A DNA stretch of 25,987 nt from Balamuthia mandrillaris (Eukaryota > Discosea > Longamoebia > Balamuthiidae). The notes under the pieces are model-generated. The model made no database searches. It saw only the letters and a list, made by a program, of their open reading frames with translations, and was not told the DNA's origin. The DNA lies in NCBI GenBank assembly GCA_031835245.1, contig JAVKOQ010000140.1, positions 115,001-140,987 of the forward strand, in the 5' to 3' direction. Below are positions 1 to 11,268 of this stretch, one piece after another (positions within the stretch are counted from its first letter, which is position 1; every line of letters begins with the position of its first letter). A program made the position numbers and the translations under genes.

Positions 1-30
1 TTCTTTTGGTCAAACAAAAAAAAATATAAG

Positions 31-1619
31 GCCAGCCAGCAACTTTCACAATCCATGCAAGAGACAAATATGACAACAAACCAGAAGGATGGCAAGAGCT
101 TCGTGTTCGCGTTCGTCTCCTTCTTAACAAACGTTATCCCAGTTTCATTCCCTTACGAACGGTGGAACAATCTGTCTTGGCACAAGTTGCGGAAGAAAAG
201 CAGAAGAAAGAACAGGAAGAGGCACAAAAGAAGAAAGATGAAGAGGAGAGAAGGAAGCGCAAAGAGGAGGAGGACAAAAGAAGAGGAGATCAAAGACGAG
301 GCATCAGCGATCAGGAACAAAGGAAACGGAAGAAGGCGGAGGCTGCCGAGAGTCGTTTTAACTACTTGAAGGGAATCGCAAAATCGAAGAAAGAGAAGAG
401 CGACAAACGGAAGGAGCAATTGGCAGCTTGGGAGGAAGAAGTGAAACGGCATACCATCGCGGAGTGGGACGTGATCACTACTTGCAACCAAGATATTATT
501 TACGTTCCTCCAGAAAATATTTTGGAGCTTATCGATACCAAAAAGAATCAACTTGCCGAAGAAGCTCAGAAGATCAAAGAAGAAAGAGCAGCAGAGGAAG
601 CAAAGACGGTATTGACAAATGAAGATAAAGAGAAGACGGAAGAATCAACGGAAAAGTTAACAACAGCAACAAATACTTCATCTGGTTCAGCAGCGCAAAG
701 CGACACCACGGAAGAAAAGCGAGAAGCAGTACAAGCTGAAGCAGAGGTAGAAGAAAAACAAAGCGAAGACGAGCCTATTCATTGCGTTCTCTCCGTGTCT
801 ATACTTGATGCAAATGGAGAAGATCAAGGACCTATTCAGGACTCACCATTCTCTCTTCTTCTGTTCAAACCGGAACAAACCACCCAGTTTCTTGCTTTCC
901 AACAGCAACAAAAACGGCAACAACAAAAGCTGTTCACTGTTACTGCTCCTTCTTTTGCGTTTTCTTCCTCCTCTACTTCCTCTTCTACCTCTCCCCGTCC
1001 ACTCGGTTTATCGACCTCATTCTCTTCTATATCTTCTTCTCCATCTCTATTTTCTTCGTCAGCGTTAACTGCTTCATCTCCATCATTACCCACTTCTACC
1101 CCTATGTTTGCTTCTCCTCCTTTATCTTCATCCTCTTCTTCATTCACCTCGCCATTTTACTCTCCTTCATTTGCTTCACCCTTTACCAGCGGCACGCTTC
1201 CCAGTAGTATCGCATCACCTCCTATTCCTCCTGCTGGAAACACCGCTCGGCCTTTTGCAAGCACGTCACCTTTCTTCAGTGGTACAACTGCAAGCATTAC
1301 TCCACAACAGCCAACCAACCAGCCGTTCTCTTTTTTCGCTCCTTCTTCATCCTCGTCCCTTTCTTCTGCTCCGTTTTCTTTCTCATCCCCTTCTTCTGCT
1401 TCCTCTTTACCAACACCTTCCTCTTCTTTTACTTTGCCCTTATCCACTCCATCATCCTCATCATTATCTCCGGTGGCCCCGCCTTTTGCTTTCCCCATCT
1501 TATCGCCTCCATCCTCTTCTGCTTCTGTGGCGGTTGGAGTGTTGCCAACAACAACAACGGACAGCGATGGTGATGATTCCTCCACGGAGTCCAATCACAA
1601 CCACCAACAACAGCCATAA
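31..1619 (+). CDS. Filamin-repeat-like protein with coiled-coil insert, 5' partial
   Basis: The frame is open from the left edge to TAA at 1617-1619, but no in-frame ATG lies upstream. The coding part probably starts after an acceptor AG at 29-30, leaving about 528 residues of the 3' end of a gene. The first residues (GQPATFTIHARDKYDNKPEG) look like the opening strands of a filamin/ABP-type Ig repeat. A second piece (VSILDANG..IQDSPFSLLLF, near 795-870) looks like the closing strand with its hallmark I-x-x-SPF. Between them lie about 240 residues, mostly Glu/Lys/Arg-rich coiled coil, far more than a filamin repeat normally holds. After the Ig end comes a Gln run and a 230-residue Ser/Pro/Phe/Thr low-complexity tail. 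If the family call is right the protein would be an actin-crosslinker-like scaffold. The Ig assignment rests on short motifs and is moderate; the ORF itself is secure. Confidence 0.55.
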
Positions 1620-1641
1620 TGACAATAATTCTCACTATCGA

Positions 1642-1647
1642 AATAAA
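1642..1647 (+). promoter_or_regulatory. Likely poly(A) signal AATAAA
   Basis: AATAAA lies 23 bases after the stop of the filamin-like gene, in the right place for 3' end formation of that transcript. Confidence 0.45.
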
Positions 1648-1769
1648 AATGGAACCGTCGCGGTCCAACCTCTTTTTTGGGGTTGGCATGCAGTTGGAAA
1701 GTGATTCCCTCCAAAAAACTTACGTTCCTCAGGGTATTTTTTTTCAACACCTTGGTTGCCAAGAAAAAG

Positions 1770-1791
1770 AAAAACAACTATATAGTTGTTT

Positions 1792-1793
<2 letters not shown>
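1770..1793. repeat. Perfect 24-bp palindrome next to an A27 tract
   Basis: The left arm AAAAACAACTA reads as the exact reverse complement of the right arm TAGTTGTTTTT around a central TA. It is followed two bases later by 27 consecutive A. Confidence 0.8.
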
Positions 1794-1826
<33 letters not shown>

Positions 1827-2022
1827 TCGCTTGCATACTAGGTAACCCGAAAGTAGCATCGTATGAGATTGGAAATTTTCATCCCTAAATGTCGAACCTA
1901 TGAGGTGGAAAATTGGGGAAGATAATTAACGAAAATAGCCCAAAAAAAAAAGGAAAAAAACTGCACCGAAAATATTCCTATACAGCAGCAGCAGCAGAAG
2001 AAGAAGAAAGTTTGGGGTGGGC

Positions 2023-2744
2023 ATGTGGGTGGAACCGGTCGTACGATGGCATTCCTCTTCTCCTTCTTCTTCGTCCTCCTCCTCTTCTTCTTCTTCTTGC
2101 ATCAACGAAACCCTCCCCCTCCTCTCCTCCTCCGGTTGGACCCTCCTCACCAGCAACTGCTACTTTGAGCTCGCCTGCAGGCACATCTCGACGTCCTCTG
2201 CTTCGTTGGCTGGTGTCGACAAAAAATCACACTATGACACCGACCTGCTGCTGCAGCTCCAGCGGACGGCCCGCTTTCGCATCCTCATGCGGAGGAGGAG
2301 GGCGGAGGAGGAGGCCACCGCCCTGCTGGCCGTGGCGGAGGGGGAGCAGGAGATCCAACAGCATCGTAGTAGTTGTTGTTGTTGGTATCGTCTTCGTGGT
2401 CGTCGTCATGCTGTTACCCCTCTCTTTCTCTTCTCCTTTTGCTTTCATCACTCTTTCTTCTCCTTCGGCTTTTTCCTTCTTTTTCATCGGTTCTTCATTT
2501 TCTTCGTCGTCCTCACTTTCATTATTGCTATTTTCGGGCTTGCCTGCTTCTCCTTCCCTCTCTCTTTCCTCTCTCTCTCTTTGTTGTTGTTGCTCCCTCT
2601 CGGTGACGAGCAGCCCGCTGATCTTCCGCACCACGAAGGAGAGCTGCTCCGGCTGGTCGTCCTCCAGCTCCTCCAGCAGCGGCACGAGGTGCCGCTCCAG
2701 CGTCCTCCTCCTCCCCCCTCCTCCTCCTCCTCCTCCTCCTCCTC

Positions 2745-2781
<37 letters not shown>

Positions 2782-5188
2782 GATATTTCCAAAACAGATT
2801 ATCGGTGCTGTATCATGTTGGAAACCAAATGCGAAGGAACAATGTGGATCTCTCCGAATTGCATATACTTCACATCATCAATCGGTGGCACCAAACTCGT
2901 TCTTCCCCTTCACGAACTAGTATCCATCGATGTTGAGCAAACGGCTTCTTCTCTGGAATCTTTAGAAACGTTGGAGCTCTGCACTGCTGTAGGAAAGTTT
3001 TACTTTGCTGACTTCGAGTTGAGCTATAGCGAAAAACTTCGTAGACAACAACAGCGACAACAACGAGAACATCAACAACGAAGGACGAAAAACAAGAAAG
3101 AGAGAAATAATCATCACCACCTCTTTCGAAGAATGGATGAAGCGCAGCAAGAAAAACATTTGACGCCGATATTAGAAGCTTACTTTGTGTTGGAGCAGTT
3201 ATGGGAGTTCGTATTGGATAGGATACTTCATTTCTCCCTTGCTGCTCTTGATGGGACAGAACAAGACCACAAAGTTCAACTTGAAGATGATGAAGAAGAA
3301 GGAGGTGATGTAGCTATGGTGGATTATAACAACGACGAAAAAAGAAGAGGCGATGGAGAAGAGATGATGACGGATCACGAGCCTCACATTCATTCGTCAA
3401 TGGAAGAGTACTATGAAACGAGCCCGTTACATATGACCTTTCCGTTGACGGCAAAGAGCTTGTTGCACCACAAGCAGGTCATGGATTATTATTCTCTCTT
3501 TGGTCTTCCCATGGACAGTCCTAAAGAGACAACGTGTACGTCTATCCTCTTCTTCTTGCGTTCTCTATAAATGTCTTCGTTCTCTGTCTCATTTTACTTA
3601 TCTTTTTTTTGTTTTGACAACAGTAAAAACTTTCGACTGTGCCGTGTACATCAAATCTACTCGCTGCCATGTGGACGGAAGGCTGTTCATTTCCACAGAC
3701 GATGCTTACGTTTGTTTCCGTTCATTCTCCGGTTGGAACGCTCGTTACATACCACCTTCCTCAGACCAAGCGCTCTTTTTGCAGTTGCCTTCTTCTCCTC
3801 GCCTCGCTATTTCCCTTCCTGCCATGTTAACAGCTCGACGTTTGCCTGTAGTTGTAAATACAGCTGACCCTAAGTTTCGGCGATTGTCCGCTGCTGAGAG
3901 CGATGACGATGGCGTTATTTTCGACTTAGAGATGGAAACAAAAAGAGAACCGAAAAGCCAACAGTCGTCTTCTTCGTCATCTACTTCTACATCATTAACT
4001 TCAGCAGAGAAAAAAAAGCAAAGACGAAATTCGTTGCCTTCTAGTCCAGAACAGAATGGGTTGCCTAGCCTTCAGCCCACCATTTCAGTAAGTTGTCACT
4101 TTCCTTTCTTTCTTTGTTCTTATTTCTTCGTTCTACCCCCGCTCTTCTTGCTTCTTGCTCCTTGATTCCTCCTTTCTTAATGTTCTTGTTTTCTCCAACA
4201 GATAATTCTACATTTAAGCGACTTTCGAGCTGAAGACATAAAACTACACTCCAAACAACAAGATGGATTATGTGACGGGATGACTTTGGCTGAGTTCGTC
4301 AACAAAAAGGAGGTTACCAGCAAGGATTCTCAGGATGGCTTGACGAGTCCATACACCCATTCCGTCGTGTTAACCCCTGAAGCAGCCAGCAATCACCAGG
4401 TACGTATATGTTCTCCTTGTAACCTTCTTTCCTTTCTTCAATGTTCTCTTCTCTTGTTTTCCTTGCTCATTTTTCATTTCTACCCTTCTCTCTGCTTCTT
4501 TTTTCTGTCTCTCTCTTTTTTTTTGTCCGCTTGCTATGAAGTTAACATTTTTTTTTTGATTTTGGTAGATCATATTTTGTTTTAAAGAAAACACATCGAT
4601 GACCGATTCCTCATCGCCAAACAACCAAGCTGAGCAGATCTATGCTCTCCTGCAAAAGTTGAACACCGTCTTCCGATCAAACTACGAACTCAAACGCAAT
4701 TCCAGCCAAGAGTACTATTGTTTTTTTTTTTGTTTTTTCTTTTGTTTTTTGCTCGTTTTCCTCTCTTTGTTCGAATCTCATTCCATTCTTGAAACATAAA
4801 ATCCAAAAAGGCAATTGGCAAAAAGGGAATTGTTGAACAATCAGAACGAGAAGAAACAAGAAGGCACACCTGACGGCAGCAGCAACCTAACCATTTCAAC
4901 AAGTTATCCAGGAATGGACCCCATGCTGTACGCCAATTACGAAGAGTTCAGCTATGATTACTTCGATAAACAGGTTTCTCAATGCGAACGATGGCAAAAT
5001 TACTTTAAAACGTATGGCAGAGCTCAATACATGATCCGTTGTCATGAACAACTTCGAGGTTTGCTTTGGGGTGGCATAGCTGATCAATTTCGAGGTAACT
5101 TTTCCTTTTTATAGCTTATTTCTTTTCTTCTCTGTTCTTCTCTCCGCACACTTTCTCTTTATCTCCTGGTTTATATAACCCTCAAACT

Positions 5189-5232
<44 letters not shown>

Positions 5233-8029
5233 CTCTCTCTCCCCCTCCGTCTCCCTCTGATTATAGGTGAACTGTGGCAAGCACTCTCTGGCTCATTGTG
5301 GTTCTCAAAGTTAATTCCTGACGAATATCACAACATTCTTCGGACGTTTGATGGGCAAGAAACAGACGACACTCTACAAATAGAACGAGTACACTTCTCT
5401 CTCTGTCTTTGTCTCTGTCTCTCTGTCTCTCTGTCTATCTTTGCTCTCGTTTTTACAAACCTTTATTTTTTTAAAATAGGATTTGCACAGAAGCTTTCCT
5501 GAGCATTCCTTCTTTAAAACAGAAGAAGGTCTGAATCGATTACGTCGCGTGTTGAGAGCTTATTCGTTCCGTAACCCTACACTTGGTTATACTCAAGCGA
5601 TGGTTCGTGTCTTTATCTGTACTTTTATTATTTCCTGCTCCTTTTTTAAGCGCTAATATTTGACCTACACATCTAATCTTGTTAAAAGAACATCATCACT
5701 TCGATGTTGTTATGTTTCATGAACGAAGAGAGTGCATTTTGGGCTCTGACAGCTGTCTGCGAAGTGTTGCTCCCAAAGTATTACAACAACGGTCTTGTGG
5801 GCCTGCTTATTGATCAAAGAGGTCAGTTTGTATTCTTTTGTAATCCATTATTTTTTATTTCTTAATTGCTTTTATGTTCTAGTGTTTGAGGAGCTGGCCA
5901 TGGAATTAGCACCTAAAGCATGCAACCTCTTGTATCGACGAGGACAACCCCTTGCTATCATCGTCTCTGTTTGGTACTCATGCTATATTATTTTTTTTCA
6001 CTGCGCTCTCTTTGCTTTTCCGCTTCCTGTTCTAGTTATCTTGTTCTTCGTCTCAAACAAAACCAACACAAAAAGGTTCCTGACGTTGTTCGTGGGGCAT
6101 GTGCCACTGGAGGCAGTGTTGCACATTATAAGCATGTTCTTCTTCGAAGGAGCGGACAGCCCTGTTTTGTTTCGAGTGGGACTCGCTCTTTTAAGCCTTG
6201 GTCAGGAAGATTTGTTACTTGACGAGGACGTTAACCCTCTCGAAATAGGCCACACTGTTTCTTGCAATCTGCTCCTCTCCGTAAGTTTCTTTGTCTTAAT
6301 CTTCTCCTTTCTGATCTGGACTGTAACTCCTTCAAAATAGACGATGAGAGAATTTGAGAGCGTTACACCGAGTCGCATTCAGCAATCCCGCAAAAAACAT
6401 CGCTACTGTCTCGTTCGAGAGATGATGCAAACGAGTCGCATCACTACTGAAGCCTTCCAATACTCGCCCCCATCAACATCTCCAACACAACGTCAAACCA
6501 ACACTTCTCTGCTATTTGAGGAGGATGATTATACATCTTCTTCCTCTTCTTCGTCCTCATCCTCTTCGTCCTCTGACAGCGAGGAAGATGAACAACAAAA
6601 AGCGGAAGAAGCAAATATGACACCGAGAACAAAAAAGAGAACCAGAAAGCTGAAAAAGAAGGCAAAGAAACAACAACAAAAAGAGAACGACAAAAAGCAA
6701 AGAAATGAGTTACTTACAGCCGATCATCGATTGAAGCCCGTTACCTCCAAAGAAGAAGAACTTAAACGAAGAGATAGTAGAGCAACTGAACAACCAGTTC
6801 GCTTTCGAGTGCTTACCAGGTCATCTTCTTCAGTGGAGGATGAAGAAGGGAAAAACCTCCTTCGTCGTCACGCGGAGACCAGCGAAAAGGAAAAACCAAA
6901 CAAAGAAAAGCTGAAACGATTCCTCCTAAAGAAGAAGGCAAGCCATGCTCAACTGTTAGAAGCTCTTTACGTCTACTCTTCCGACAATATCAAGCGACGA
7001 CATCTCAAAAAGAAGGAGAAGAAGAAACAAGAAAAAGTAAAAGAGGGAGCAGAGAATTTAAAGAAAAACGAGAAAGAAACAGGAAAGGATAAGGAAAAGA
7101 TAAAAGAGAAAGTGAAAGAGAAAGAGCTAAAGTCTTCTTCGCGTGTTGGCACGCTACGGTCACGCTTGAAGCTTCCCTCTTTATCGATGTCTTCTGCTGC
7201 TCTTCTTTCCTCTCATTCTTCTTCTTCTTCTTCTTCTTCTTCTTCTTCTTCTTCTTCTTCTTCTTCTTCTTCTTCTTCTTCTTCTTCTTCTTCTTCTTTT
7301 TCTTCTACCATGTCGTCTGCTCCTAAACAAGAACAACAAACCACGAAGCAAGAACAACACGAATCGGGTTCATCATCACCAACAACATCAAGACAAGCGC
7401 GAGCAGTTAGTTTTACCGACATTGAAAACAAACAAAAGATCAACAAACAACGGCCAGCAGACAACAGCAATAACAATAATGAGTGGTCTCGTTATTTGTT
7501 GCACAACATGAACGAAGGAAGAGCGCTGCGTAAGAGCACTGCGAGATACCTCCAGAAGAGCGCCAGCTCCAACATCTTCTTCTCCTCCGATGGCTCGCTA
7601 TCTTCTCATCTTATCCAACAACACCAACGGCAACTCAATAAGAATAACAGCGAAGGAATGGAACCCACAGGAAAGAGGACAGGAGAGAGATTTTCTCTGG
7701 CGGAAGCGAGGCTGAAACAACGGCAACAGCAAAACGAACAGCCACTACAAAAAAGAGGCAGAAGAATAAGGAGAGGGTCACAAACGTTAGTTCCGGAGTC
7801 ACCGTTTGCAAACAACAACGAGGTGCGCAGTTACATCGTCGCTCCATACTCAAACAGCGAGAGTGAGAGCGAGAGCGACATTGAGAGCGAGAGCGAAAGG
7901 GAGGAGGAGGAGGGGGATGAGGAAACCGTTTCCTCTGCTTCCTCATCATCTTCAGACGAAGACGGAGAAGAAAAGGATGGCGGAGCGAACCGCCCTTCTC
8001 TGAAAGACACAAGAAGACAAAATAAATGA
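2023..8029 (+). CDS. TBC1D8/TBC1D9-like double-GRAM TBC-domain RabGAP
   Basis: A predicted Rab GTPase-activating protein of about 1654 residues. Exons: 2023-3535, 3624-4087, 4202-4399, 4569-4711, 4811-5094, 5267-5388, 5480-5602, 5689-5821, 5883-5973, 6076-6280, 6341-8029; all phases agree. The start is the ATG giving MWVEP, like MWVNP of TBC1D9; the longer frame opens at a GTG. GRAM 1 spans about residues 262-345 ([19 protein letters not shown]). GRAM 2 begins near residue 497 (YYSLFGLP, then [17 protein letters not shown]). The TBC domain is about residues 825-1090 and keeps both catalytic fingers: Arg912 in IERDLHR and Gln947 in GYTQAM. The tail (1093-1654) is Lys/Glu/Ser low complexity with 27 Ser in a row and an acidic end; no EF-hand is visible. 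Exon 1 has an apparent inversion at 2367-2707. AATAAA directly precedes the TGA stop. Confidence 0.88.
2367..2707 (-). other. Apparent inverted coding segment inside TBC exon 1
   Basis: On the minus strand this stretch reads [35 protein letters not shown]. From CTG at 2698-2700 down to GAG near 2597, all 34 codons end in G or C. The text resembles the part of TBC1D9 (WEWLEQNLL..ITTFVRGKIQGII) that should directly follow the flanking plus-strand exon, which ends EIQQH like EITEHW. Flipping 2367-2707 keeps frame at both joins: CAT CGG AGG ACG at the left, ACT ACT ACT CCT at the right. The right breakpoint lies in a CTC repeat, so it is fixed only to within multiples of three. As the DNA stands, plus-strand translation gives a Phe/Leu-rich nonsense-looking stretch, or the segment is removed as an intron (GT at 2366 to AG at 2805 would also be in frame). 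It could be a real inversion or an assembly error. Confidence 0.65.
2704..2778 (+). repeat. (CTC)n followed by (TC)n microsatellite
   Basis: Pure pyrimidine trinucleotide then dinucleotide repeat. It sits at the right edge of the inverted segment and faces GGAGGAGGAGG near 2290-2313, so the two could act as inverted repeats. Confidence 0.9.
5190..5228 (+). repeat. (CT)n in TBC intron 5
   Basis: Pure CT run some 40 bases before the TTATAG acceptor of TBC exon 6. Confidence 0.9.
7217..7297 (+). repeat. 27 consecutive TCT codons (poly-Ser)
   Basis: An uninterrupted run of TCT codons in frame in the last exon of the TBC gene. Only one serine codon is used, so this is a young trinucleotide expansion rather than an old selected Ser tract. 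Confidence 0.95.
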
Positions 8030-8129
8030 AAAGAGATATTCATTATGTTAAATTTTTGTTTTCAGTATAACGTACAGGAGGTTATAGGCCCCTAAGAGGG
8101 TTGAGAAAGAAACGACAAGGTTGACAACG

Positions 8130-9151
8130 ATGGAAACAACAACCGGCGAAGAGGGAGAAGACCTCAAGATCCAAGTGGCCAGCGACCTTCATCTCGAACT
8201 TCCTTTGGCCATCCCTCGCTTCGGCGAATGCCTTCGCGACCATTTCGGCGTGGCGGAGGCAGAGCTGCCGGTGTTGGGCCATGCCTTGGCCCTGTTGGGC
8301 GACATCGGCTATCCGCGGAAGGAAGGCTACGCCGAGTTTTTGGTACAGCAAGCCGCTCGGTTTGAGAAGGTATTCGTTGTTGCTGGCAACCACGAGTTCT
8401 ATTCGTTCGTATCATCATCATCTTCTTCACTTTCAAAAAAAATAATAAAAAGAAACGAGAAGAAGAAACAAGCAAGTGGCTGATGGTTTTGTTTTTTCTC
8501 AAAGCGGAGCAGGAATAAATACACACTATGAAGAGGTGAGGAAAGACATTGCCGAGATCTGCAGCCGAGCGCCCAACCTTCATTTCTTGGACAAGACCAG
8601 CATGTTTTGGCGCGGCTACCGCATCCTTGGTTGCACTCTATGGTTGGTTTTGTTTCTTTATGTTTCTTCGTCTTCGTTCTTCTTCGTTCTTGTTCTTGAT
8701 CTCGTTCTCTTCCTCCTCTTCTTCTCTTCGTAAACAGCTCGCTATGTTATCAAACAGGTCTCACATTCCAGCAGAAGCGAAGGCGGTGGTCACCAAATCC
8801 CAAACAGACTTTAGGGCCATCGTGCTGGCGGACGAGAAGGAAGGAGGCAAGAAACGCAAGGTCACCACGGAGGACATCAGCGCATGGCACGCGGAGGAGC
8901 TCGCCTGGCTGAAAGAGGAGCTGCAGCAAGCTCAAGACAAGGGAGAGAAGGTCATCGTGATGAGCCATCATGCCCCCTTGCTGCGTGGCATCTCTAACCC
9001 ACACCACGACGGCGGAGCCACACGCTTTGCCTACGGCTCCGACCTGACGGACATCCTTCAAGAACCCATCAAAGCTTGGCTCTTTGGACACACTGTACTT
9101 ATTCCTTTCACCTTTTTGTTCTTCTCTTCTCGGATTCTGATCTCTTCTTCT

Positions 9152-9193
<42 letters not shown>

Positions 9194-9397
9194 TCTCAGC
9201 ATTGGAGCAGCACGCAACGCACAAACAAGGGGATCATAGTGAGCAGCAACCAGCTGGGATACTTTGTGAAGGGGGAGCACAGCCTGGGGGACGGCACCCG
9301 CTTCGACCCTCACCACATGGTGCATTGCCGCGCGGACGGCAGCGTCTCCGTGCAACATCGCCACTGGAGCGAGCGACGAACCAGAAAGAAGGAATAG
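8130..9397 (+). CDS. Calcineurin-like metallophosphoesterase
   Basis: A predicted cytosolic metal-dependent phosphoesterase of 315 residues. Exons: 8130-8404, 8505-8642, 8758-9094, 9200-9397. The start is the first ATG (METTTGEEGEDLKIQVASDLHLE); an in-frame TTG lies nine bases upstream. All five blocks of the fold are present in order: SDLHLE (Asp19, His21), GDIG, GNHEFY, SHHAP and GHTH, the last split by intron 3 (GHT|H). These residues bind two metals and activate water. There is no signal peptide or membrane segment, and the length is normal for the small cytosolic members found in bacteria and protists. The substrate (phosphomonoester, diester or nucleotide) cannot be told. It starts 100 bp after the TBC stop, on the same strand. 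Codons are G/C-ending more often than in the transposase-like gene. Confidence 0.9.
9159..9191 (+). repeat. (TC)n in metallophosphoesterase intron 3
   Basis: Dinucleotide tract directly before the acceptor TGCTCTCAG, one of many sense-strand pyrimidine tracts in introns of this window. Confidence 0.85.
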
Positions 9398-9558
9398 AGA
9401 GGAGAAGAGAACGACGAAGGGAAGAGAAGAGAAGGAGGAAGAGAGCGATGAAAAGAGAAGAGAAGAGAAGAGAAGAGAAATATTTACTGTTGTTGTTTTG
9501 CTGTATGTACAAAATAAGAGGGAGAGGGTTATCGTGCATTGGCGGGTAAACTCTCTTT

Positions 9559-11010
9559 CTAATCAGAGATGACGATGTGCTCGACCCTCTCGCGTACTCT
9601 CTCGGCCTTGGCAGCATCGACCTGGACCTTCTCCCTCTTGGGCAGCTCCTCCGAGATGACCCTTCCTCGGTGCTCCCCGACAGGCTGCTTGCTGGGAATC
9701 CTGGTGATGTCGGGGATGGCCCTCGGCACGGCCTCCACCTCGATCTCCATCGGGCGGGTGCGCGGCACGACCCTCTCGCCGATGACCTCCACGTCATAGG
9801 AGTGCTGGCTCAAGGCGGACTTGGCTCCCTCCAGCTCGGTCAGCGCCAGCTTGTGGGCTTTCAGTAGGTCGTCCGCATGCTTGGCCGCTCTTCTGTGCTC
9901 GTTTGCGAGGTCATGTCGGGCCTCGATCTCGCGGTGGAGCAGCGCCTCTTCGGCGGTCAGTTTGGTGCGCTGACTCTCCGCCTCGATGGCTTGGTCGTGC
10001 TTCTGAGCTCTCAGACGCTCGTATTCCTCCTCTTCCTGGAGGAGACGACGGACCTCCGCCTCCTTGTTGCGAACGAGGCTGTAGAGCTCCCTCAGACGCT
10101 CTTTTGCCCTTCCAGAGGCGGCCTCTTCCTGTCGGGCCAGCGAGAGTTGGTCGTGGTAGTCCAGCTCAGCCTCGCGGAGGGAGGACTGGGTACGCGCCAT
10201 CTTGTCCAGCACCATTTGGAGCTCCTTGCTGCGGTCCTTCAGGCGGCGGACGACTTCCACGTGGGAGGGGAGCGTGGAGGGAGCGATTTCACCTCGCTCG
10301 ATGACATGAACCTCGTGGCCGAGACCTTCCTTGCTGCTGTAACGGGTGCGCCTCTCGATCTTGCCCTCCCTCTCAATGACATTCTCCTCTGCCTTGACTA
10401 GGCTCGGCTCATAGCCTTCTCCTGCCTTGTAGGTAGAAGGATACTTCTCTCCTTCCTTGTAGGTCGAAGTTGAAGTGGAGGGGTAGTACCTCTCTCCTTC
10501 CTTGTAGGTCGAAGTCGAAGTGGAGGGATAGTACTTCTCTCCTTCCCTGAAAGTGGAAGTAGAAGGCTTCTGCCAACTCTCCATCTCCCGATACTCCGGC
10601 TTCTTCTCCTCGTAGTAAGACTTTTCGTAGGAGGTCTTGGGCAGCAGCCCTCCTTCTTTCTTCATCTCCGTAGTTGTGGTAGTGGTAGGGAGAGTGGTGC
10701 TAGTGATGGTCTTCTCTTCCATGTCGTAGGTGTGAACTTTGGGTTCAGGGCCGTAACGTGATGTTCTCTCTTTGGTGTAGTATTTCTCGCCTTCCTTCGT
10801 GGTCGAGATGGGTGCTTCTCTGGTAGTAGTGGTCGATTCTTTGGGAGGAGACGTTAACTTGGCGAGCCCTTGCTTCAACTTGGAGCTCTTCTTTTTCTTG
10901 CCTTTCGGTTCGACTAGTTCTTCAAGCTTGCTGCGGATCTTCTCGACGGCGGTCTGTTCTCGCCAAGGCTTTGCAGTATGAGGATGGTGAGTGTCTGGTT
11001 GATGGTACAT
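9559..11010 (-). CDS. Coiled-coil protein with KEGEKYYPSTSTST repeats, unknown function
   Basis: A 483-residue reading frame with strong G/C-ending codon use, so it is very likely real; I do not recognise the family. Residues 20-60 are basic and Lys-rich. Residues 70-200 hold imperfect repeats of (F/Y)(K/R)EGE(K/R)YYPSTSTST at about 154, 169, 184 and 194. Residues 248-405 form a long heptad-rich coiled coil with no Pro, like the rod of a filament or scaffold protein. The C-terminus (406-483) is acidic and basic mixed, with repeated Val-Pro-Arg turns. An in-frame 5' exon is possible: 11269-11434 (MVDSVENQVPCEV...TFQK) could splice from GTACTC to an acceptor at 10995, replacing the first few residues. 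It is convergent with the metallophosphoesterase, 161 bp away. A role in cytoskeleton or cell cortex is only a guess. Confidence 0.75.
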   Translation of the reverse strand: MYHQPDTHHPHTAKPWREQTAVEKIRSKLEELVEPKGKKKKSSKLKQGLAKLTSPPKESTTTTREAPISTTKEGEKYYTKERTSRYGPEPKVHTYDMEEKTITSTTLPTTTTTTEMKKEGGLLPKTSYEKSYYEEKKPEYREMESWQKPSTSTFREGEKYYPSTSTSTYKEGERYYPSTSTSTYKEGEKYPSTYKAGEGYEPSLVKAEENVIEREGKIERRTRYSSKEGLGHEVHVIERGEIAPSTLPSHVEVVRRLKDRSKELQMVLDKMARTQSSLREAELDYHDQLSLARQEEAASGRAKERLRELYSLVRNKEAEVRRLLQEEEEYERLRAQKHDQAIEAESQRTKLTAEEALLHREIEARHDLANEHRRAAKHADDLLKAHKLALTELEGAKSALSQHSYDVEVIGERVVPRTRPMEIEVEAVPRAIPDITRIPSKQPVGEHRGRVISEELPKREKVQVDAAKAERVRERVEHIVISD

Positions 11011-11268
11011 TTGTTTGTGAAGGAATGAATAGTAAACCCAAACGTTTGTTTACCTATGATTTTCAAATGTTTTCAACAGGCAAAAGCAACAAGGTCAATC
11101 CTTTTGTGAATATGACGAGGAGAGAGCAGAGAAAAAGGCGCAACGACAAGTGAGGAGGGTCGCAACAGACAAGAGACCAACGAAAAGAAAAGAAGAGTGG
11201 ACGAGAAGTTGAGAAAATAAAGATGAGAGAGAGAGAGAAAAGCGTTCGCGAACAAAAAGAGAGAGTAC

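Larger units (their letters stand above)
1620..2022. other. Intergenic: 24-bp palindrome, A27 tract, promoter of the TBC gene
   Basis: No gene is visible. The stretch holds a perfect 24-bp AT-rich palindrome (1770-1793, centre TATA), a run of 27 A (1796-1822) and short CAG/AAG repeats (1984-2009) just before the next start codon. A palindrome followed at once by an A tract could be the remnant of a short retroposed element, but no body or target duplication is seen. Confidence 0.4.

Noticed and set aside
162-620. Charged helix resembling clathrin light chain
   Set aside because: Only general Glu/Lys composition and a Trp-containing segment agree; flanking filamin-like motifs give a better explanation.
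2367-2600. Phe/Leu-rich hydrophobic stretch in the plus frame that could be a membrane segment
   Set aside because: It is the antisense of a charged coding segment with coherent codon bias; the TBC1D8/9 family has no membrane span there.
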